Source of the DNA: Pseudomonadota bacterium
GTDB taxonomy: Bacteria; Pseudomonadota; Alphaproteobacteria; Acetobacterales; Acetobacteraceae
Length of the DNA stretch: 64,000 nt
Assembly: GCA_021805565.1 (NCBI GenBank)
Contig: JAJZFA010000003.1
Coordinates: 62,001-126,000 of the forward strand
Reading direction: 5' to 3'
Each line of letters starts with the position of its first letter. Position 1 is the stretch's first letter. Shown piece after piece: positions 37,901-47,107 of this stretch. The notes beneath the pieces are model-generated. The model had not been told where the DNA came from, did not search any database, and saw only the letters and a program-made list of their open reading frames with translations. A program made the translations under genes and the position numbers.

Positions 37901-38690
37901 TTCGGAACGTGTCGTTTTCGGCCTGCCGGACAGCAAACTGGACAGCAACATCCTCCCGCAACTCGCCTATCAGCTCCTGAACCACTTGCACCAGATGATC
38001 TGGGGCGTCGTGCGCATCGATCATCGGAATGCGGGTCTGACCGTGCTTCCAGCTAGTTCCGTCGATCCGATGAGGATTGCCCTCCCGGTCGAGCGTTAGA
38101 TCTTCGATCAAACGAGTGGCACCCTCGAACGCCGGCCGGCCATAACGGCGCAAGAGAACAGCCAGCGCGTCACGATTCATCTGCGGCAGCGCATCCCAGC
38201 CGGTTTGGCCGGCGGCCTGTATGTCTTCGCCGCGCCAGAAACGGATAGCGGCGTGCAACGCCACCTGTAGCGTGGCGGCGTTGACGGGACCGGTATCGTC
38301 ATAACCCAGGATGCGTTCGCCGTTGACCAAAAGCCCCCGCGGGCAGCGAAACGCCGCCATATAGCCGCCAAGCTGGGGGTAATGGGATTCGAGACGATGT
38401 TCGGTCGAGGTTTTGTCCTCGACGATGAAACAACACCCCGGAAAATCGCGTATGGTAATCGTAAAATCCGGCCGCAAATTATCCTTGATCGCGTTGTATG
38501 CAATCTCGGCCCCACCATAGCCAAGCGATTCGAGAAGGAGGCGGGTGACGCGGCTATCGATTATATTCGCTTCATCTCCGCCGCGTTCCTTTTCCGGCAG
38601 GGCGAGATAGGCGGTGAGCGAGCCTACCGAGTGGAAATCGTCGCGGGCGAGACGGCCAATGAAAGAGTCCGCAAAGTCCTTGGTCTCCAC
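34932..38690 (-). CDS. single-chain type II (IIG/IIL-like) restriction enzyme-methyltransferase
   Basis: A 1252-residue protein. The N-terminal PD-(D/E)xK nuclease centre is visible (Pro74-Asp75, then Glu91-Asp92-Lys93 in VEDKTS). A helical linker leads to a gamma-type adenine methyltransferase with motif I DPACGSGAF and motif IV GNPPYV, and a C-terminal target-recognition region (LYPLPFLAGLFNSS and NDYADQPIPVP). Nuclease, methylase and specificity are thus in one chain, as in Eco57I/MmeI types. The GTG start follows AGGGGG. It sits between holB and metG on the same strand and looks like an acquired unit. BREX PglX is a relative, but no BREX genes are present. Confidence 0.85.
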   Translation of the reverse strand: METKDFADSFIGRLARDDFHSVGSLTAYLALPEKERGGDEANIIDSRVTRLLLESLGYGGAEIAYNAIKDNLRPDFTITIRDFPGCCFIVEDKTSTEHRLESHYPQLGGYMAAFRCPRGLLVNGERILGYDDTGPVNAATLQVALHAAIRFWRGEDIQAAGQTGWDALPQMNRDALAVLLRRYGRPAFEGATRLIEDLTLDREGNPHRIDGTSWKHGQTRIPMIDAHDAPDHLVQVVQELIGELREDVAVQFAVRQAENDTFRTEIRRAPGSAAAADDIISQHADGMLALWPRASVESRSDLRERLYRAMRGDLPDTEIDSIAALIRVEVSGRAGNGADALSRAAAEARAFAVRYSRHVTRSRDRHLAGVQAVEAFERWQAAVGTLLLTGAAPEKVRDEYFAQTAYLVVVRMLMVRVLEDKGLTPRVFTNGGAALWFHKVEPHYFSLARGRSTARLLEIAYENAQATYAHFFDDHRVFDWYVPDRITVIRVLHRLAGFDLSAMDRDIVGTIYGRFVNERHKHEQGMYYTPRSVVAFILDRVGWSGAATVGARLLDPACGSGAFLVEAARRAVEAHRAQARAEGHAEIPPERVQAVLDSLRDGLIGFDLNPFACALAEINLLVQVLDLVAHAHRHGESGRLERFRIYATDALRVLPAARAIMEMGLDPSEADDLPDEEQAKSALGAFAAGFDAVVGNPPYVRADEGAEGLLRYRRQVEHHPVLEPMGILTQKWDLFIPFIALGLHLLRRPDGRLGMIVSNALETVLYAGRLRRHLAETATVREVHFFEPRVKIFADAVVRNTILIADPTPPAADGMTLREWHADAPPMAERRQTLSQTAYGAEVFRPVLPALRVPVGVTAHAIKHICYVSVGMVLNAHERLAKGQFRLDDLLADRPDATHPRPYIGSEDLRLPNADMADFPFAAMRVRYLEYGTARVPALIRRPTFPELYDRDKLMAGEFGSVVHDDGTLDPLGYLVCNHSVFQFLPWHSLSGVRNRALTEREQDVGRPRSEMEILSPLYPLPFLAGLFNSSAWATIMIGRAATSIAGRSQPNDYADQPIPVPEPATGRAVGEAASAARTEGRALAGLLASGWQRLAQGWRSPPTVVPGTQQAAFGIARARWGLTIERPTARCSALRREGEVFVSGQRVAARLAAGTDDAAADFLLRVLSAQGANTLQVLDAGAVPIPLRPVDAASAERALLAGERAALAREQDILGHRAAIDALITPLFEAVPHPPVEIIGPFPQNRESSSR

Positions 38691-38774
38691 GGTTCCCCCT
38701 CAATACCCCGCCACGCCGGCAGTCGAATGCCGCATACATAAGCGGCCGTGCCAGAAATCGCCAGCAGGCCGCCT

Positions 38775-39788
38775 TCATCCCGCGCCGGTCAGCATCCCAA
38801 TGCTCGCGACGATCGCCTGGCGCTTGTCCAGCGCGAACCGTTCGGTCTCCTCCTGCAACCGCGACAATCCCTGCCAAACCTCGCCCCACGCATCCAGCGG
38901 CCGCAATCCCGCCAGCCGCACCTGGCCCGGATCGCCCCTGCCCCGCACGCTGCTGCGCACGGCAGCCGCGACGCCGGCCCGTACCAGATCCATGAACGTC
39001 GAAAACCCTGTATCGCTGCGTCCCAGCAGGTCGGCGATCTCATACCCGCGCGATGCCGGAACAGATGGCAAATCGGCCAGCAGCGTATCGACCAGCGCCG
39101 CGATCTTCAGTCCCTCGTCCTCGGCCAGCATCATCGCCCGTCCGGGCGATCCGTCCGCCACCGCGATCAGCCGCGCCCGTTCGTCCGCGTCCAGGTGGGG
39201 CAGATACCGGGCCAGCAGCGTCGCCATATCCGGGTTAGCCAGGGGCGTCAGGCGCAGGCGGCGGCAGCGGCTGCGAATGGTCGGCAGCAGCCGGCCGGGT
39301 GCCGAACACGCCAGCAGCAGGATCGCCCGTGCCGGCGGCTCCTCCAGGATTTTCAAAATCGCATTGGCGGACGCGGCGTTCATCTCATCGGCGCCATCCA
39401 CAACGACCACGCGCCAACCGCCCTCGGCCGGGGTCAGCGACATAAACCCGTTGATTTCGCGGACTTTATCCACCGGAATTTGGGCCTGCATGCGTTTGGT
39501 CTTGTCGTTGAGCACCCGTTCGACGGTCTTGAGGTCGGCATGGGAATCGGCCGCCACCCGGCGAAACACCGGGTCCGCCGGATCGAGCGCCATCGAGTCG
39601 TCCAGGGGCCGTCCGGCCAGCAGGCGGCGGGCGAAGCGATAGGCCAGCGTGGCTTTGCCAACGCCGTCCGGGCCGGCGATCAGCCATGCGTGATGCATCC
39701 GCCCGGTGCGCATCGCATCCAGAATCGTCGCCTCGGCCTCGGCATGACCGAGCAGAAGCGGATTCGCGCGTGGTTCGGGGGCGGGCAT
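38775..39788 (-). CDS. holB: DNA polymerase III delta' subunit
   Basis: A 337-residue AAA+ clamp-loader subunit. It shows a Walker A-type loop (GPDGVGKAT), the sensor/Walker B region VVVDGADEMNAASANAILKILEEPP and the SRC motif (IRSRCRRL). The ORF track starts 125 residues early; the ATG at 39788 (MPAPEPRANPLLLGH) is the family start. In related genomes tmk usually precedes holB and metG follows; here neither is adjacent. Confidence 0.9.
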   Translation of the reverse strand: MPAPEPRANPLLLGHAEAEATILDAMRTGRMHHAWLIAGPDGVGKATLAYRFARRLLAGRPLDDSMALDPADPVFRRVAADSHADLKTVERVLNDKTKRMQAQIPVDKVREINGFMSLTPAEGGWRVVVVDGADEMNAASANAILKILEEPPARAILLLACSAPGRLLPTIRSRCRRLRLTPLANPDMATLLARYLPHLDADERARLIAVADGSPGRAMMLAEDEGLKIAALVDTLLADLPSVPASRGYEIADLLGRSDTGFSTFMDLVRAGVAAAVRSSVRGRGDPGQVRLAGLRPLDAWGEVWQGLSRLQEETERFALDKRQAIVASIGMLTGAG

Positions 39789-39927
39789 GGGGGGACTATA
39801 GCGGGGTTTTTCCCGTCGCGTCAGATCGCCCCGCTGTCGTCCGGGCGGGAGGGGATTGCAACGAAACGGCCGGGCTGTATTGATCCGCCGGCATGACCCA
39901 AACGCTCGGCCAAAACGGACATCGGCG

Positions 39928-40437
39928 ATGCCCAGCCTGAACGACCTCCGCGCCCAGCACGCCAACCTGGAACAGGCGATCGAGGCCCGCCAGCGACTGT
40001 CCGGCCCGGACCATCCCGGCCTGGCCAACGACCTGCGCGACCTGGGACGGCTATCGCACGAGCTCGGCGACTTCGCCGATGCGCAATCGCAACTGCGACG
40101 GGCGCTCGCGCTGCATACCGAGGCCCTGGGCGCGGACCATCCGGAAGCGGCCACCGACATCAATCACCTCGGCCTGATCCTGCACGACCTGGGCGACCTG
40201 GACGGCGCGCAGGCCGCGTTCGAGCGGGCACTGGCGATCGATGAGGCCGCACTGGGCCAGGATCACCCCAGCGTGGGACGCGACGTCAACAATCTGGCGG
40301 GGGTATTGAGGGACATGGGCGACGGCTTCTCGGCGCGGGAGGCGCTGGACTGGGCGCTGGCGATCTACACCAAGGCGCTGGGTCTGGATCATCCGACGAC
40401 CCGGACGGTGGCGCGCAACCGGACCAGCCTGGGCTGA
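39928..40437 (+). CDS. tetratricopeptide repeat protein (kinesin light chain-like repeats)
   Basis: A 169-residue protein made of three 42-residue TPR units of the TPR_12/kinesin-light-chain type, each with the HPxxAxxxNxLG-like core (DHPEAATDINHLGLILHDLG; DHPSVGRDVNNLAGVLRDMG) and ALAI.. helices. It has no signal peptide or catalytic domain and is probably a protein-interaction scaffold. It stands alone between holB and the glycan operon. The ORF track starts 24 residues earlier; the ATG at 39928 begins the repeat region. Confidence 0.75.
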   Translation: MPSLNDLRAQHANLEQAIEARQRLSGPDHPGLANDLRDLGRLSHELGDFADAQSQLRRALALHTEALGADHPEAATDINHLGLILHDLGDLDGAQAAFERALAIDEAALGQDHPSVGRDVNNLAGVLRDMGDGFSAREALDWALAIYTKALGLDHPTTRTVARNRTSLG

Positions 40438-40454
40438 CACGGCGGCCAGGCGGT

Positions 40455-41240
40455 TCAAACCGCCGGCCGGCCGGCCTCGTCATAAGTGTGGCCCATCAAT
40501 TTCAGGCGAAACGGATGCAGCCCGTCATTGGCGTTCAGCGTATAGAATACGGTCGGCTGGCCGGTGCCGCGCGGCTTGTGCTGCCGCGACAGGAACGCGA
40601 ACACATTGCGATCCGCCGACATCGGGTCGTCGCGTAGCGGAAAATTCCAGTGATGTGGCGCCAGCGGACAGGCCACCTTGTCGATCATCAGGCAACTGGG
40701 ATCGACGAAGCCGCCAAACTTCTCGCTGAATACACCCTGACCGGGTCCGACCGACTCCCAGATGTCCACGCATACCGGACGATGAGTCTCGGGATGCACG
40801 AACCAACGTAGCGCGAACGCCCACTCCGCATCGTCCATCGCCCGCCGCATTTGGTAAAGGTGCTTCGGATCCCACCAGTTATCGTCGTCGAGGTAGGCCA
40901 CATAACGCGCGTTGGCGAGGTAGGTCAGAATCGTCCGCAGCGCTCCGCCATCGCCCGGCGGTGTTAGCCCGCCATGGCGCGTGGACGTGGAGTATCCCGG
41001 CCAAAACACCTGAACCACGCAGTTGGACGGACGCGCGGCGCAGACCCGATCGATCAGCGCCAGATCCCCGCGGATCGTGTCGATCCCAATCAGGATATGA
41101 ATCCGGCCCGGGAAATTTTGCGCGAAAACACTCTCCAGCGCCTGCTTCAATCGCGGGCGCAACACCGTTGGGATCACCACGGCAGCGTCCATGGATTGTT
41201 GCATGTCGGAATCGGCGTAGGTCCGGAGGAAGCCCTGCAT
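40455..41240 (-). CDS. glycosyltransferase family 2-like protein
   Basis: A 261-residue GT-A type glycosyltransferase. It starts the fold with AAVVIPTVLRPRLKQALESVF and has the metal-binding YLDDDNWWDPKHL (DxD). No membrane segment is present. An internal ATG at about 41204 (MQQSMDAAVV) could be the real start. It is the last gene of the minus-strand glycan operon, 12 nt after the methyltransferase-like gene. Confidence 0.8.
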   Translation of the reverse strand: MQGFLRTYADSDMQQSMDAAVVIPTVLRPRLKQALESVFAQNFPGRIHILIGIDTIRGDLALIDRVCAARPSNCVVQVFWPGYSTSTRHGGLTPPGDGGALRTILTYLANARYVAYLDDDNWWDPKHLYQMRRAMDDAEWAFALRWFVHPETHRPVCVDIWESVGPGQGVFSEKFGGFVDPSCLMIDKVACPLAPHHWNFPLRDDPMSADRNVFAFLSRQHKPRGTGQPTVFYTLNANDGLHPFRLKLMGHTYDEAGRPAV

Positions 41241-41252
41241 GACGTGGGCTTT

Positions 41253-42212
41253 CTAGCGAGGCAACGAAAGTCGCTTGTCGTCCACCGTGGCGGTGTCGTC
41301 CAGATCGCGCGTGGCCCGCGACCAGCCGATCACCCAGTTCATGGTTTCCGGCCGGAACTCACAAACGGCGAGGTACCGGTCCAGCGTCGATAATGGCCGC
41401 AGCAACGGCAACATCGCCGGATCGCGCGGCCCTTCGCTGACGGTCTCGACAGTGTGGGTCGCGCCGAACCGTTGCGTCAGCATGGGCGTGATCGTGCGGT
41501 CGGCGAAATCATGGCATTCGACGATGGCGTCGCACGCCCGCAGTTCGCCAACCACCGCCTCGGTCAGCAGGTCGCGCTCGCCGCCCTCGCAATCCATTAC
41601 GATCAGCGGGCGCTCCGCCGCGTTGGACCGGACCAGTTCGACCAGCGTCGCGGCGGAACAAAGACCGCCGACGGCGACGCGGTTGCCGGTATCGTTGGCC
41701 GCGGCCGCCTCCCGGCAGATGGTCTGGGCGGCTTCGTCCAGGTCGAACGCGAAAACCCTGGCGCCCGGCAGCCGGCGTGCCAAACCAATCGCGTAATAGC
41801 CTTCCGCGCAGCCGACGTTGATCACCACCCCAGGTTGGCGGCGGATTGCTCGTTCGACAAAGGGAAATAACTCGGATTCATAGCAACGGAGTAATTTTGG
41901 GGCGGCATCGCCATCATGCCACGATGTCTTTGCCAGCAGCCGCATGCCGGCAAACGGGCCGGACAGGACAGTTTCGTTCGACTGTTGCCGCACCAGGGCA
42001 TCGATCTCGGCACGCCGGGCGCGCGCGGCGATGTTCAATATCCGATTGTTCGTGGCTTTGAAAAACGACTCCAAGAGTGCCCCCGCCCCTACCCAGGCAT
42101 TACGATTACGACGCTTTCGCCGGGTCTGAACAGACGCCCGGCAACCGTCCGGGCGTTCAGCGTTCGGCGACCCCGGTTCGGCGGTCCTGCCCACCAGACG
42201 GTAACAGGACAT
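41253..42212 (-). CDS. SAM-dependent methyltransferase-like protein, start uncertain
   Basis: The core is a Rossmann class I methyltransferase: VVINVGCAEGYYAIGLARRL (motif I), VFAFDLDE (motif II acidic end) and PLIVMDCEGGE (motif IV region), then an FkbM-like acidic strand. The first 46 residues of the 319-residue frame are arginine- and proline-rich and not family-like. A TTG at 42074, preceded by GGGGCGGGGG, would give a 273-residue protein and is a good alternative. It lies in the glycan operon and may methylate a sugar. Confidence 0.72.
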   Translation of the reverse strand: MSCYRLVGRTAEPGSPNAERPDGCRASVQTRRKRRNRNAWVGAGALLESFFKATNNRILNIAARARRAEIDALVRQQSNETVLSGPFAGMRLLAKTSWHDGDAAPKLLRCYESELFPFVERAIRRQPGVVINVGCAEGYYAIGLARRLPGARVFAFDLDEAAQTICREAAAANDTGNRVAVGGLCSAATLVELVRSNAAERPLIVMDCEGGERDLLTEAVVGELRACDAIVECHDFADRTITPMLTQRFGATHTVETVSEGPRDPAMLPLLRPLSTLDRYLAVCEFRPETMNWVIGWSRATRDLDDTATVDDKRLSLPR

Positions 42213-42270
42213 GATCGGCCTGCCGCCGCGCGGTGCCCGTGGGTCTTTTTTTCATCGTCGTTTTATCGCT

Positions 42271-43497
42271 TCATACGGAACCATGGGCCAGCAAGGCAGT
42301 CACCATGTTCCCGACACCCATGGTTGCGGTCCATCGTTCGGCCGCCGCCGCCGCCCGATCGGCCAGCACATCGAAATCGGCCAGCGCACGCCGCGTGGCA
42401 TCGACGATCCCGGCCGGATCGTAGGTCGCGAACGCTGTCCCAGGGCCGCCATAGGCATCCAGCAGCCGCGACAGCGCGGTCCCGTCCGGCACCACGACCG
42501 GAATTCCGTTCGCCAGTGCCTCGGTCGCCACCGCGGAGTAAGACGCCACGAACCGCGCCGGCTCATACGGGCAGAGGATCAAATCGGATCGGTCCAGAAG
42601 GTCTTGCCACAGCGCCGGACCGGCGACTTCCTCATTCAATGTTATCCGCGATTCCACGGCGGCATGAGCGCGCATTTCCTGCTGAACCGTCGGCATGACA
42701 GCGGGCGCACCGTTATGGATCAGCAGCCCGATGTCCGGCTCGTGCGCCAGCAGCAACCGAGCGATCTGGGGCATTAGATGATAGCCCTTATCGGGACGCT
42801 GATGACCCAGCACCGAAACGACGACCGGGCGCCGGCCGGCTCGCGCAACCGGGGCGGTTTTGGCGAATTGCGGCAGCGGCAGAACCCCGACCGAACGCCC
42901 CAGCAGCACGGCATAGACGGCGGACGCGGACGTATCGAAGGTTGTCAGATGAAACCGAGCCATATCGGCTTCCAGCAGGTGGCTGGCGGCGTGCCGGTAG
43001 AACATGGCCCGCGGGTCGGTGCGGTAATCGCGCGTGCGCAACACGAATTTGCCCGCGTTGTCCCCCGATCCGAATTCCGGATCGACTCCTGGATCGGTGC
43101 CGAATTCCAGCACGACGCGTGGCCGCCGATCCGCCGGCAGCGCCTTCGTCCATTCGATCAGCGCCATGAACTGCGCGGGCTGAGCGGAATTGAGATAGAC
43201 GATATCGTCCGCGCCGATCCCCTGCATCCGGCCCAGATCCTCGGTCGTGGCCCGCACCGATGTCTCGAAGCAGTTCAGCCAGCCACACACCGGGTCGCCG
43301 TCGGTCTGCCAGTATGTATAGGCTCGGAACACCGGGATGGCCTGCAATTCCTGCCGCAGGTCTGGAATAATATCGGTGTGCGACAGCACCACCACCGTTA
43401 CGCCGCGCCGTACCAGTTCGGCCCGGATCGCCCGGCAAGAGTTCGCGTGGTGCCCCAGATTGTCGCGCAGACCGGGGTCCGCGTAGATAACCCGCAT
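42271..43497 (-). CDS. glycosyltransferase family 1/4-like protein
   Basis: A 408-residue GT-B glycosyltransferase. The C-terminal nucleotide-sugar domain carries VSVLGHQRPDKGYHLM, ILCPYEPARFVASYSAVATEALANGIPVVVP (the EX7E-like region) and a final helix. The start is the ATG at 43497 (MRVIYADPGLRDNLGHHAN). It lies 5 nt after the epimerase gene at 43503, in the same operon. Confidence 0.83.
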   Translation of the reverse strand: MRVIYADPGLRDNLGHHANSCRAIRAELVRRGVTVVVLSHTDIIPDLRQELQAIPVFRAYTYWQTDGDPVCGWLNCFETSVRATTEDLGRMQGIGADDIVYLNSAQPAQFMALIEWTKALPADRRPRVVLEFGTDPGVDPEFGSGDNAGKFVLRTRDYRTDPRAMFYRHAASHLLEADMARFHLTTFDTSASAVYAVLLGRSVGVLPLPQFAKTAPVARAGRRPVVVSVLGHQRPDKGYHLMPQIARLLLAHEPDIGLLIHNGAPAVMPTVQQEMRAHAAVESRITLNEEVAGPALWQDLLDRSDLILCPYEPARFVASYSAVATEALANGIPVVVPDGTALSRLLDAYGGPGTAFATYDPAGIVDATRRALADFDVLADRAAAAAERWTATMGVGNMVTALLAHGSV

Positions 43498-43502
43498 TAT
43501 CG

Positions 43503-44573
43503 TTACAGTCCCAGGATCGGTTCGAGCTGAGCGCGTCCTGCGATCAGCCAATCGTGGATGTCGCGCAAGATCGTGTCGATGCCGCGTTGCGGCTGCCATC
43601 CCGTGGCCTGTGTCACCGCGCTGTTATCGCTGACGTAATAGGGTATGTCGGCCGGCCGTGTTACGGCATCGCAACCGATGTCCAGCCGCCGGCCGGTCAG
43701 TTCGGCGCAGTGCCGGGTCAATTCGCGCAACGAAACACTGTTGCCCGCGCCGCCGCCCACGTTGAAAACGGCGCCATCCGACCGCGCCCAATCGGCGGTT
43801 TGCAGCATCGCCAGGGCGAACAAGTCGTCGATATGGAGAATGTCGCGCACCTGCACGCCGTCGCCGCCGAAACCGCTATAAGACAGGGCGCCGCCGAAGA
43901 GATGCCGAACCATCCAGAGCGCGACGAAACCTTGGTCCACTTTACCCATTTGCCAGGGACCGGCGATCACGCCGCAGCGATCGATCGCCGCGCGCAGCCC
44001 ATACATTGCCCGATATTCCTCGATCAGCAACTCCGCCGCGAGTTTGGTCGCGCCATATAACGACCGCGCACCGGTCAGGGGAAATGTCTCCGCGATACCG
44101 GCGGCAGACCAGCCCGGCCCGTTACTTTCGGCCAGCACCAGCCGGTCCCCCTCGCGGACCAGCGGCAGCGCGCGCAGCCCGGCGATGGGATAAACCCGGC
44201 TGCTGGACAAAAACAGCAGATCGCCGCCTGTCCGGCGCGCATGCTCCAGGCAGTTGATCAGACCGGTCAGGTTGGTGTTCACCAAATAATCCGGGCTTTG
44301 CCCATAGCCGGCATGGACGCTGGGTTCGGCCGAACATTCGACGATAAGGTCAGCCGGTCCGGCCGCATCCACATCGTCGCGCATACGCACGTCGCCGTGC
44401 AGGAACGTAACGCCGCCCGCGCGCAGGCGCGGCACGGCCAGTTCGCTGCCACGGCGCTTCAGGTTATCCAGAGCGACGACTTCGGCCGAGGGGAATTCCC
44501 GTTTCCAATTCAGCGCCAGATGGGACCCGACAAACCCGGCCCCGCCCGTGACCAGGATTTTGCGGTAAGCCAT
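43503..44573 (-). CDS. NAD-dependent sugar-nucleotide epimerase/dehydratase (SDR)
   Basis: A 356-residue extended short-chain dehydrogenase. It has the Rossmann motif VTGGAGFVGSHL, the catalytic serine region LLFLSSSRVYP, and the active-site lysine in SLYGATKLAAELL, where the usual YxxxK tyrosine is present. The protein resembles CDP-paratose epimerase and UDP-glucose epimerase relatives. It starts 3 nt after the previous gene. With the next epimerase it probably makes an unusual deoxysugar or hexose for a surface glycan; the exact product is not readable. Confidence 0.83.
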   Translation of the reverse strand: MAYRKILVTGGAGFVGSHLALNWKREFPSAEVVALDNLKRRGSELAVPRLRAGGVTFLHGDVRMRDDVDAAGPADLIVECSAEPSVHAGYGQSPDYLVNTNLTGLINCLEHARRTGGDLLFLSSSRVYPIAGLRALPLVREGDRLVLAESNGPGWSAAGIAETFPLTGARSLYGATKLAAELLIEEYRAMYGLRAAIDRCGVIAGPWQMGKVDQGFVALWMVRHLFGGALSYSGFGGDGVQVRDILHIDDLFALAMLQTADWARSDGAVFNVGGGAGNSVSLRELTRHCAELTGRRLDIGCDAVTRPADIPYYVSDNSAVTQATGWQPQRGIDTILRDIHDWLIAGRAQLEPILGL

Positions 44574-44576
44574 CGT

Positions 44577-45644
44577 TCAGTCCGTCCCCACTCTGGATCG
44601 CACGCCGTCATGGATGTCGGCCATCAGGCTTTGTATGTCATAGCGATAGTGCCATTCCGGATATTGCGCCTGGAACCTGCCGACATCGCTGATCCACCAG
44701 ATATGGTCGCCGGTCCGGTTGTCGTCGCCATAGACGATGTTCATGGGACGGCCGGTCAACGCCTCCGCCATGGCGATCGCCTCTCGCATCGAGCAGTTGG
44801 AATGGCGGCCGCCGCCGAGGTTGAACACCGCGCCGGAGGTTGGGCGTTGGAAAAAGGCCCAAAACGCCTCCGCCACGTCGCGAACGTGGATGTTGTCGCG
44901 GACTTGCTTCCCCTTGTAACCGAACACCGTATAAGGCCGGTTCGTGACCGCGCAGCGCATCAGATAGGCCAGAAATCCGTGCAGTTGCGCGCCGGAATGG
45001 CCCGGCCCGGTCAGGCAGCCACCGCGAAAACAGGCGGTTCGCATGCCGAAATACCGGCCGTATTCCTGCACCAACACGTCGGCCGCAACCTTGGACGCGC
45101 CGAACAGGCTGTGCAGGCAGGCGTCGATCGGCATGTCCTCGGGGAAGCCGCGTTCGGCCCAGACGTGATCGGGAGATAATTCGAACCGCGTTTCGATCTC
45201 GATCAGAGGCAAGTGGTTGGGACGGTCGCCATAGACCTTGTTTGTGCTCACGAACACAAATACCGCATCCGGCGCATATTTGCGGGTGGCTTCCAGCAAG
45301 GTCTGCGTGCCGTTGGCGTTGATGGTGAAATCGGCAACGGGATCGTTCGCCGCCCAATCATGCGACGGCTGCGCCGCGCAATGGACCACAACAGCGATAT
45401 CCCGGCCGAACCGCGCGAAGATGGCGTTGATGGCGGGGACGTCGCGAATATCGGCGGCATGGTGCGTGTATCCGGGGCGGGTTTCCAGCAGATCGGTCTG
45501 CCAGCGTGTGCTTGCCTCCGGCCCGAAGAACCTGCCGCGCATGTCGTTGTCGATGCCAACGACCGTCAGGCCGTTGTCCATGAACAAACGGGCGGTCTCC
45601 GATCCGACCAGACCGCCTGAACCCGTTATGATCGCTACCGACAC
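44577..45644 (-). CDS. CDP-paratose 2-epimerase-like SDR protein
   Basis: A 355-residue extended SDR. The NAD site is [16 protein letters not shown], and the pattern [23 protein letters not shown] and [17 protein letters not shown] matches CDP-paratose/tyvelose 2-epimerase (RfbE). LFGASK lacks the usual tyrosine of YxxxK (Phe replaces Tyr), which is worth noting. I take the GTG at 45644, which follows GGAAGG at good spacing, rather than the upstream start. It is the first gene of the glycan operon, divergent from hisG. Confidence 0.8.
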   Translation of the reverse strand: MSVAIITGSGGLVGSETARLFMDNGLTVVGIDNDMRGRFFGPEASTRWQTDLLETRPGYTHHAADIRDVPAINAIFARFGRDIAVVVHCAAQPSHDWAANDPVADFTINANGTQTLLEATRKYAPDAVFVFVSTNKVYGDRPNHLPLIEIETRFELSPDHVWAERGFPEDMPIDACLHSLFGASKVAADVLVQEYGRYFGMRTACFRGGCLTGPGHSGAQLHGFLAYLMRCAVTNRPYTVFGYKGKQVRDNIHVRDVAEAFWAFFQRPTSGAVFNLGGGRHSNCSMREAIAMAEALTGRPMNIVYGDDNRTGDHIWWISDVGRFQAQYPEWHYRYDIQSLMADIHDGVRSRVGTD

Positions 45645-45863
45645 CGCTTTTTGCCTTCCGTCCTCGCCGCGGCGGCGCACCGGCCGTCTCGATCCAAGCC
45701 CGAATCTATTTCATCCGGCGTGGGTTTGCAGCCCATTCGTGCGGGCACAACACGGTATTTTTCACTATATCGCGGCGGCCGGCCACGGTGCGCCCGTGCC
45801 GGGCGGTCTTCCCGTTAGCGCGCGGGTGATGTAAACGGCCCGCCACTGTAAGCCGGAGCCTGA

Positions 45864-46583
45864 ATGACCGCCCCGTTTTCCGCGGCCTCGCTGGGGCCGG
45901 ATACAACCCACGAGTTTGCCCCCCAGGGCGGGACTCCGCTGATCCTGGCACTGCCCAAGGGACGTATTTTGTCGGAATGCGGGCCGTTGCTGGCGCGCGC
46001 GGGCATCGTGCCGTCGCCCGATTATGCCGATGAGGACAGCCGCCGCCTGCGCTTTCCGACCAACGACCCGTCGCTTGACGTGGTGCGCGTGCGTCCGTTC
46101 GATGTCGCCACTTTCGTCGCCTTCGGGGCCGCGCATATCGGCATTTGCGGCGCCGACGTGCTGATGGAGTTCGATTATGCGGAGGTTTACGCCCCTCTGG
46201 ACCTGGGTATCGGCAAATGCCGTGTGTCGGTCGCCGAACCGCGGGAGACTGCCGGGACCGACGATCCATCGCGCTGGTCGCAGGTCCGGGTCGCGTCCAA
46301 ATACCCCAACATCGCGAGGCGCCATTACGCCAACCGGGGCATCCATGCCGAGGTGGTGCATCTGAACGGTGCCATGGAACTGGCGCCGGGCCTGGGCCTG
46401 AGCCGGGTGATCGTCGATCTGGTGCAAACCGGGTCCACGCTGATCGCCAACGGGTTGGTGGAAACCGAGGTAATCGCCGCCGTAACCAGCCGGCTGATCG
46501 TTAACCGGACAGCGCTGAAAACCCAGCCCGAAGCGGTGGGAGCCTGGATCGCCCGGTTCCGCTCGGCATTGGACGCGGCGTGA
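45864..46583 (+). CDS. hisG: ATP phosphoribosyltransferase, short form
   Basis: A 239-residue HisG: the first enzyme of histidine synthesis, joining ATP and PRPP. ILALPKGRILSE, the catalytic core FGAAHIGICGADVLMEF and the PRPP loop VDLVQTGSTLIANGL are clear. The length is that of the short form, which needs HisZ as regulatory partner. HisZ and the other his genes are not in the window, and the downstream 770 bases hold no his gene. Confidence 0.93.
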   Translation: MTAPFSAASLGPDTTHEFAPQGGTPLILALPKGRILSECGPLLARAGIVPSPDYADEDSRRLRFPTNDPSLDVVRVRPFDVATFVAFGAAHIGICGADVLMEFDYAEVYAPLDLGIGKCRVSVAEPRETAGTDDPSRWSQVRVASKYPNIARRHYANRGIHAEVVHLNGAMELAPGLGLSRVIVDLVQTGSTLIANGLVETEVIAAVTSRLIVNRTALKTQPEAVGAWIARFRSALDAA

Positions 46584-47107
46584 CCGCCCAGTAAACCGGA
46601 TCGTTCCGGGGTTCCGGGTGGCAGGATGTTCGCGGTATCAGGCGGACGATCCACCTTCGATGCATGGCTGCGTTATAAATCGCGGTAGGAACGCGCGTTA
46701 TTGCGCCCCCCGCCCGGCCCAAACCGGAGGGGCGGAAATCCCACATAGGGCTCCCATGTGGATGGCCTCTGGGATGCAAAAGCAAAATCGGGAAATCCGG
46801 CGGCTTCGAAACCCATCTGCCGGTTCGGACTTTCCCCATCCTCGGTTCGTTCGATGGTCTGCTCTCTTATCCTGGCATCGACGCGTGGCCGAGGTGGGGA
46901 CCGGCGGAACCCGCCCCGGTCGCCAGGCATTATCGTGGCCCATGGCGTGTAGGCCATCTCATTGTTCAATCGCGGCCGAAGCCACGTGGCGGCTCGGCCG
47001 CCATCGCCGCTTCCAGCAGCGCATGACCGTGCGAAGGGCGGCACGACCGGCCATTATCGCCCCGGCCCCCGCAAGCGCCAGTTCGCCGGCAGGGCCGACG
47101 CGGCGTT
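46584..47107. other. intergenic region after hisG without a recognisable gene
   Basis: About 520 bases. Several overlapping ORFs occur on both strands, but none shows a family motif or a good ribosome binding site. A 6-bp inverted repeat (CCACAT...ATGTGG) lies near 46740. The region may be remains of a deleted gene; it runs into repeat family A copy 2. Confidence 0.45.

Noticed and set aside
34932-38690. BREX/PglX defence system
   Set aside because: The protein has a PglX-like methylase but also an N-terminal nuclease, and no other BREX genes are in the window.
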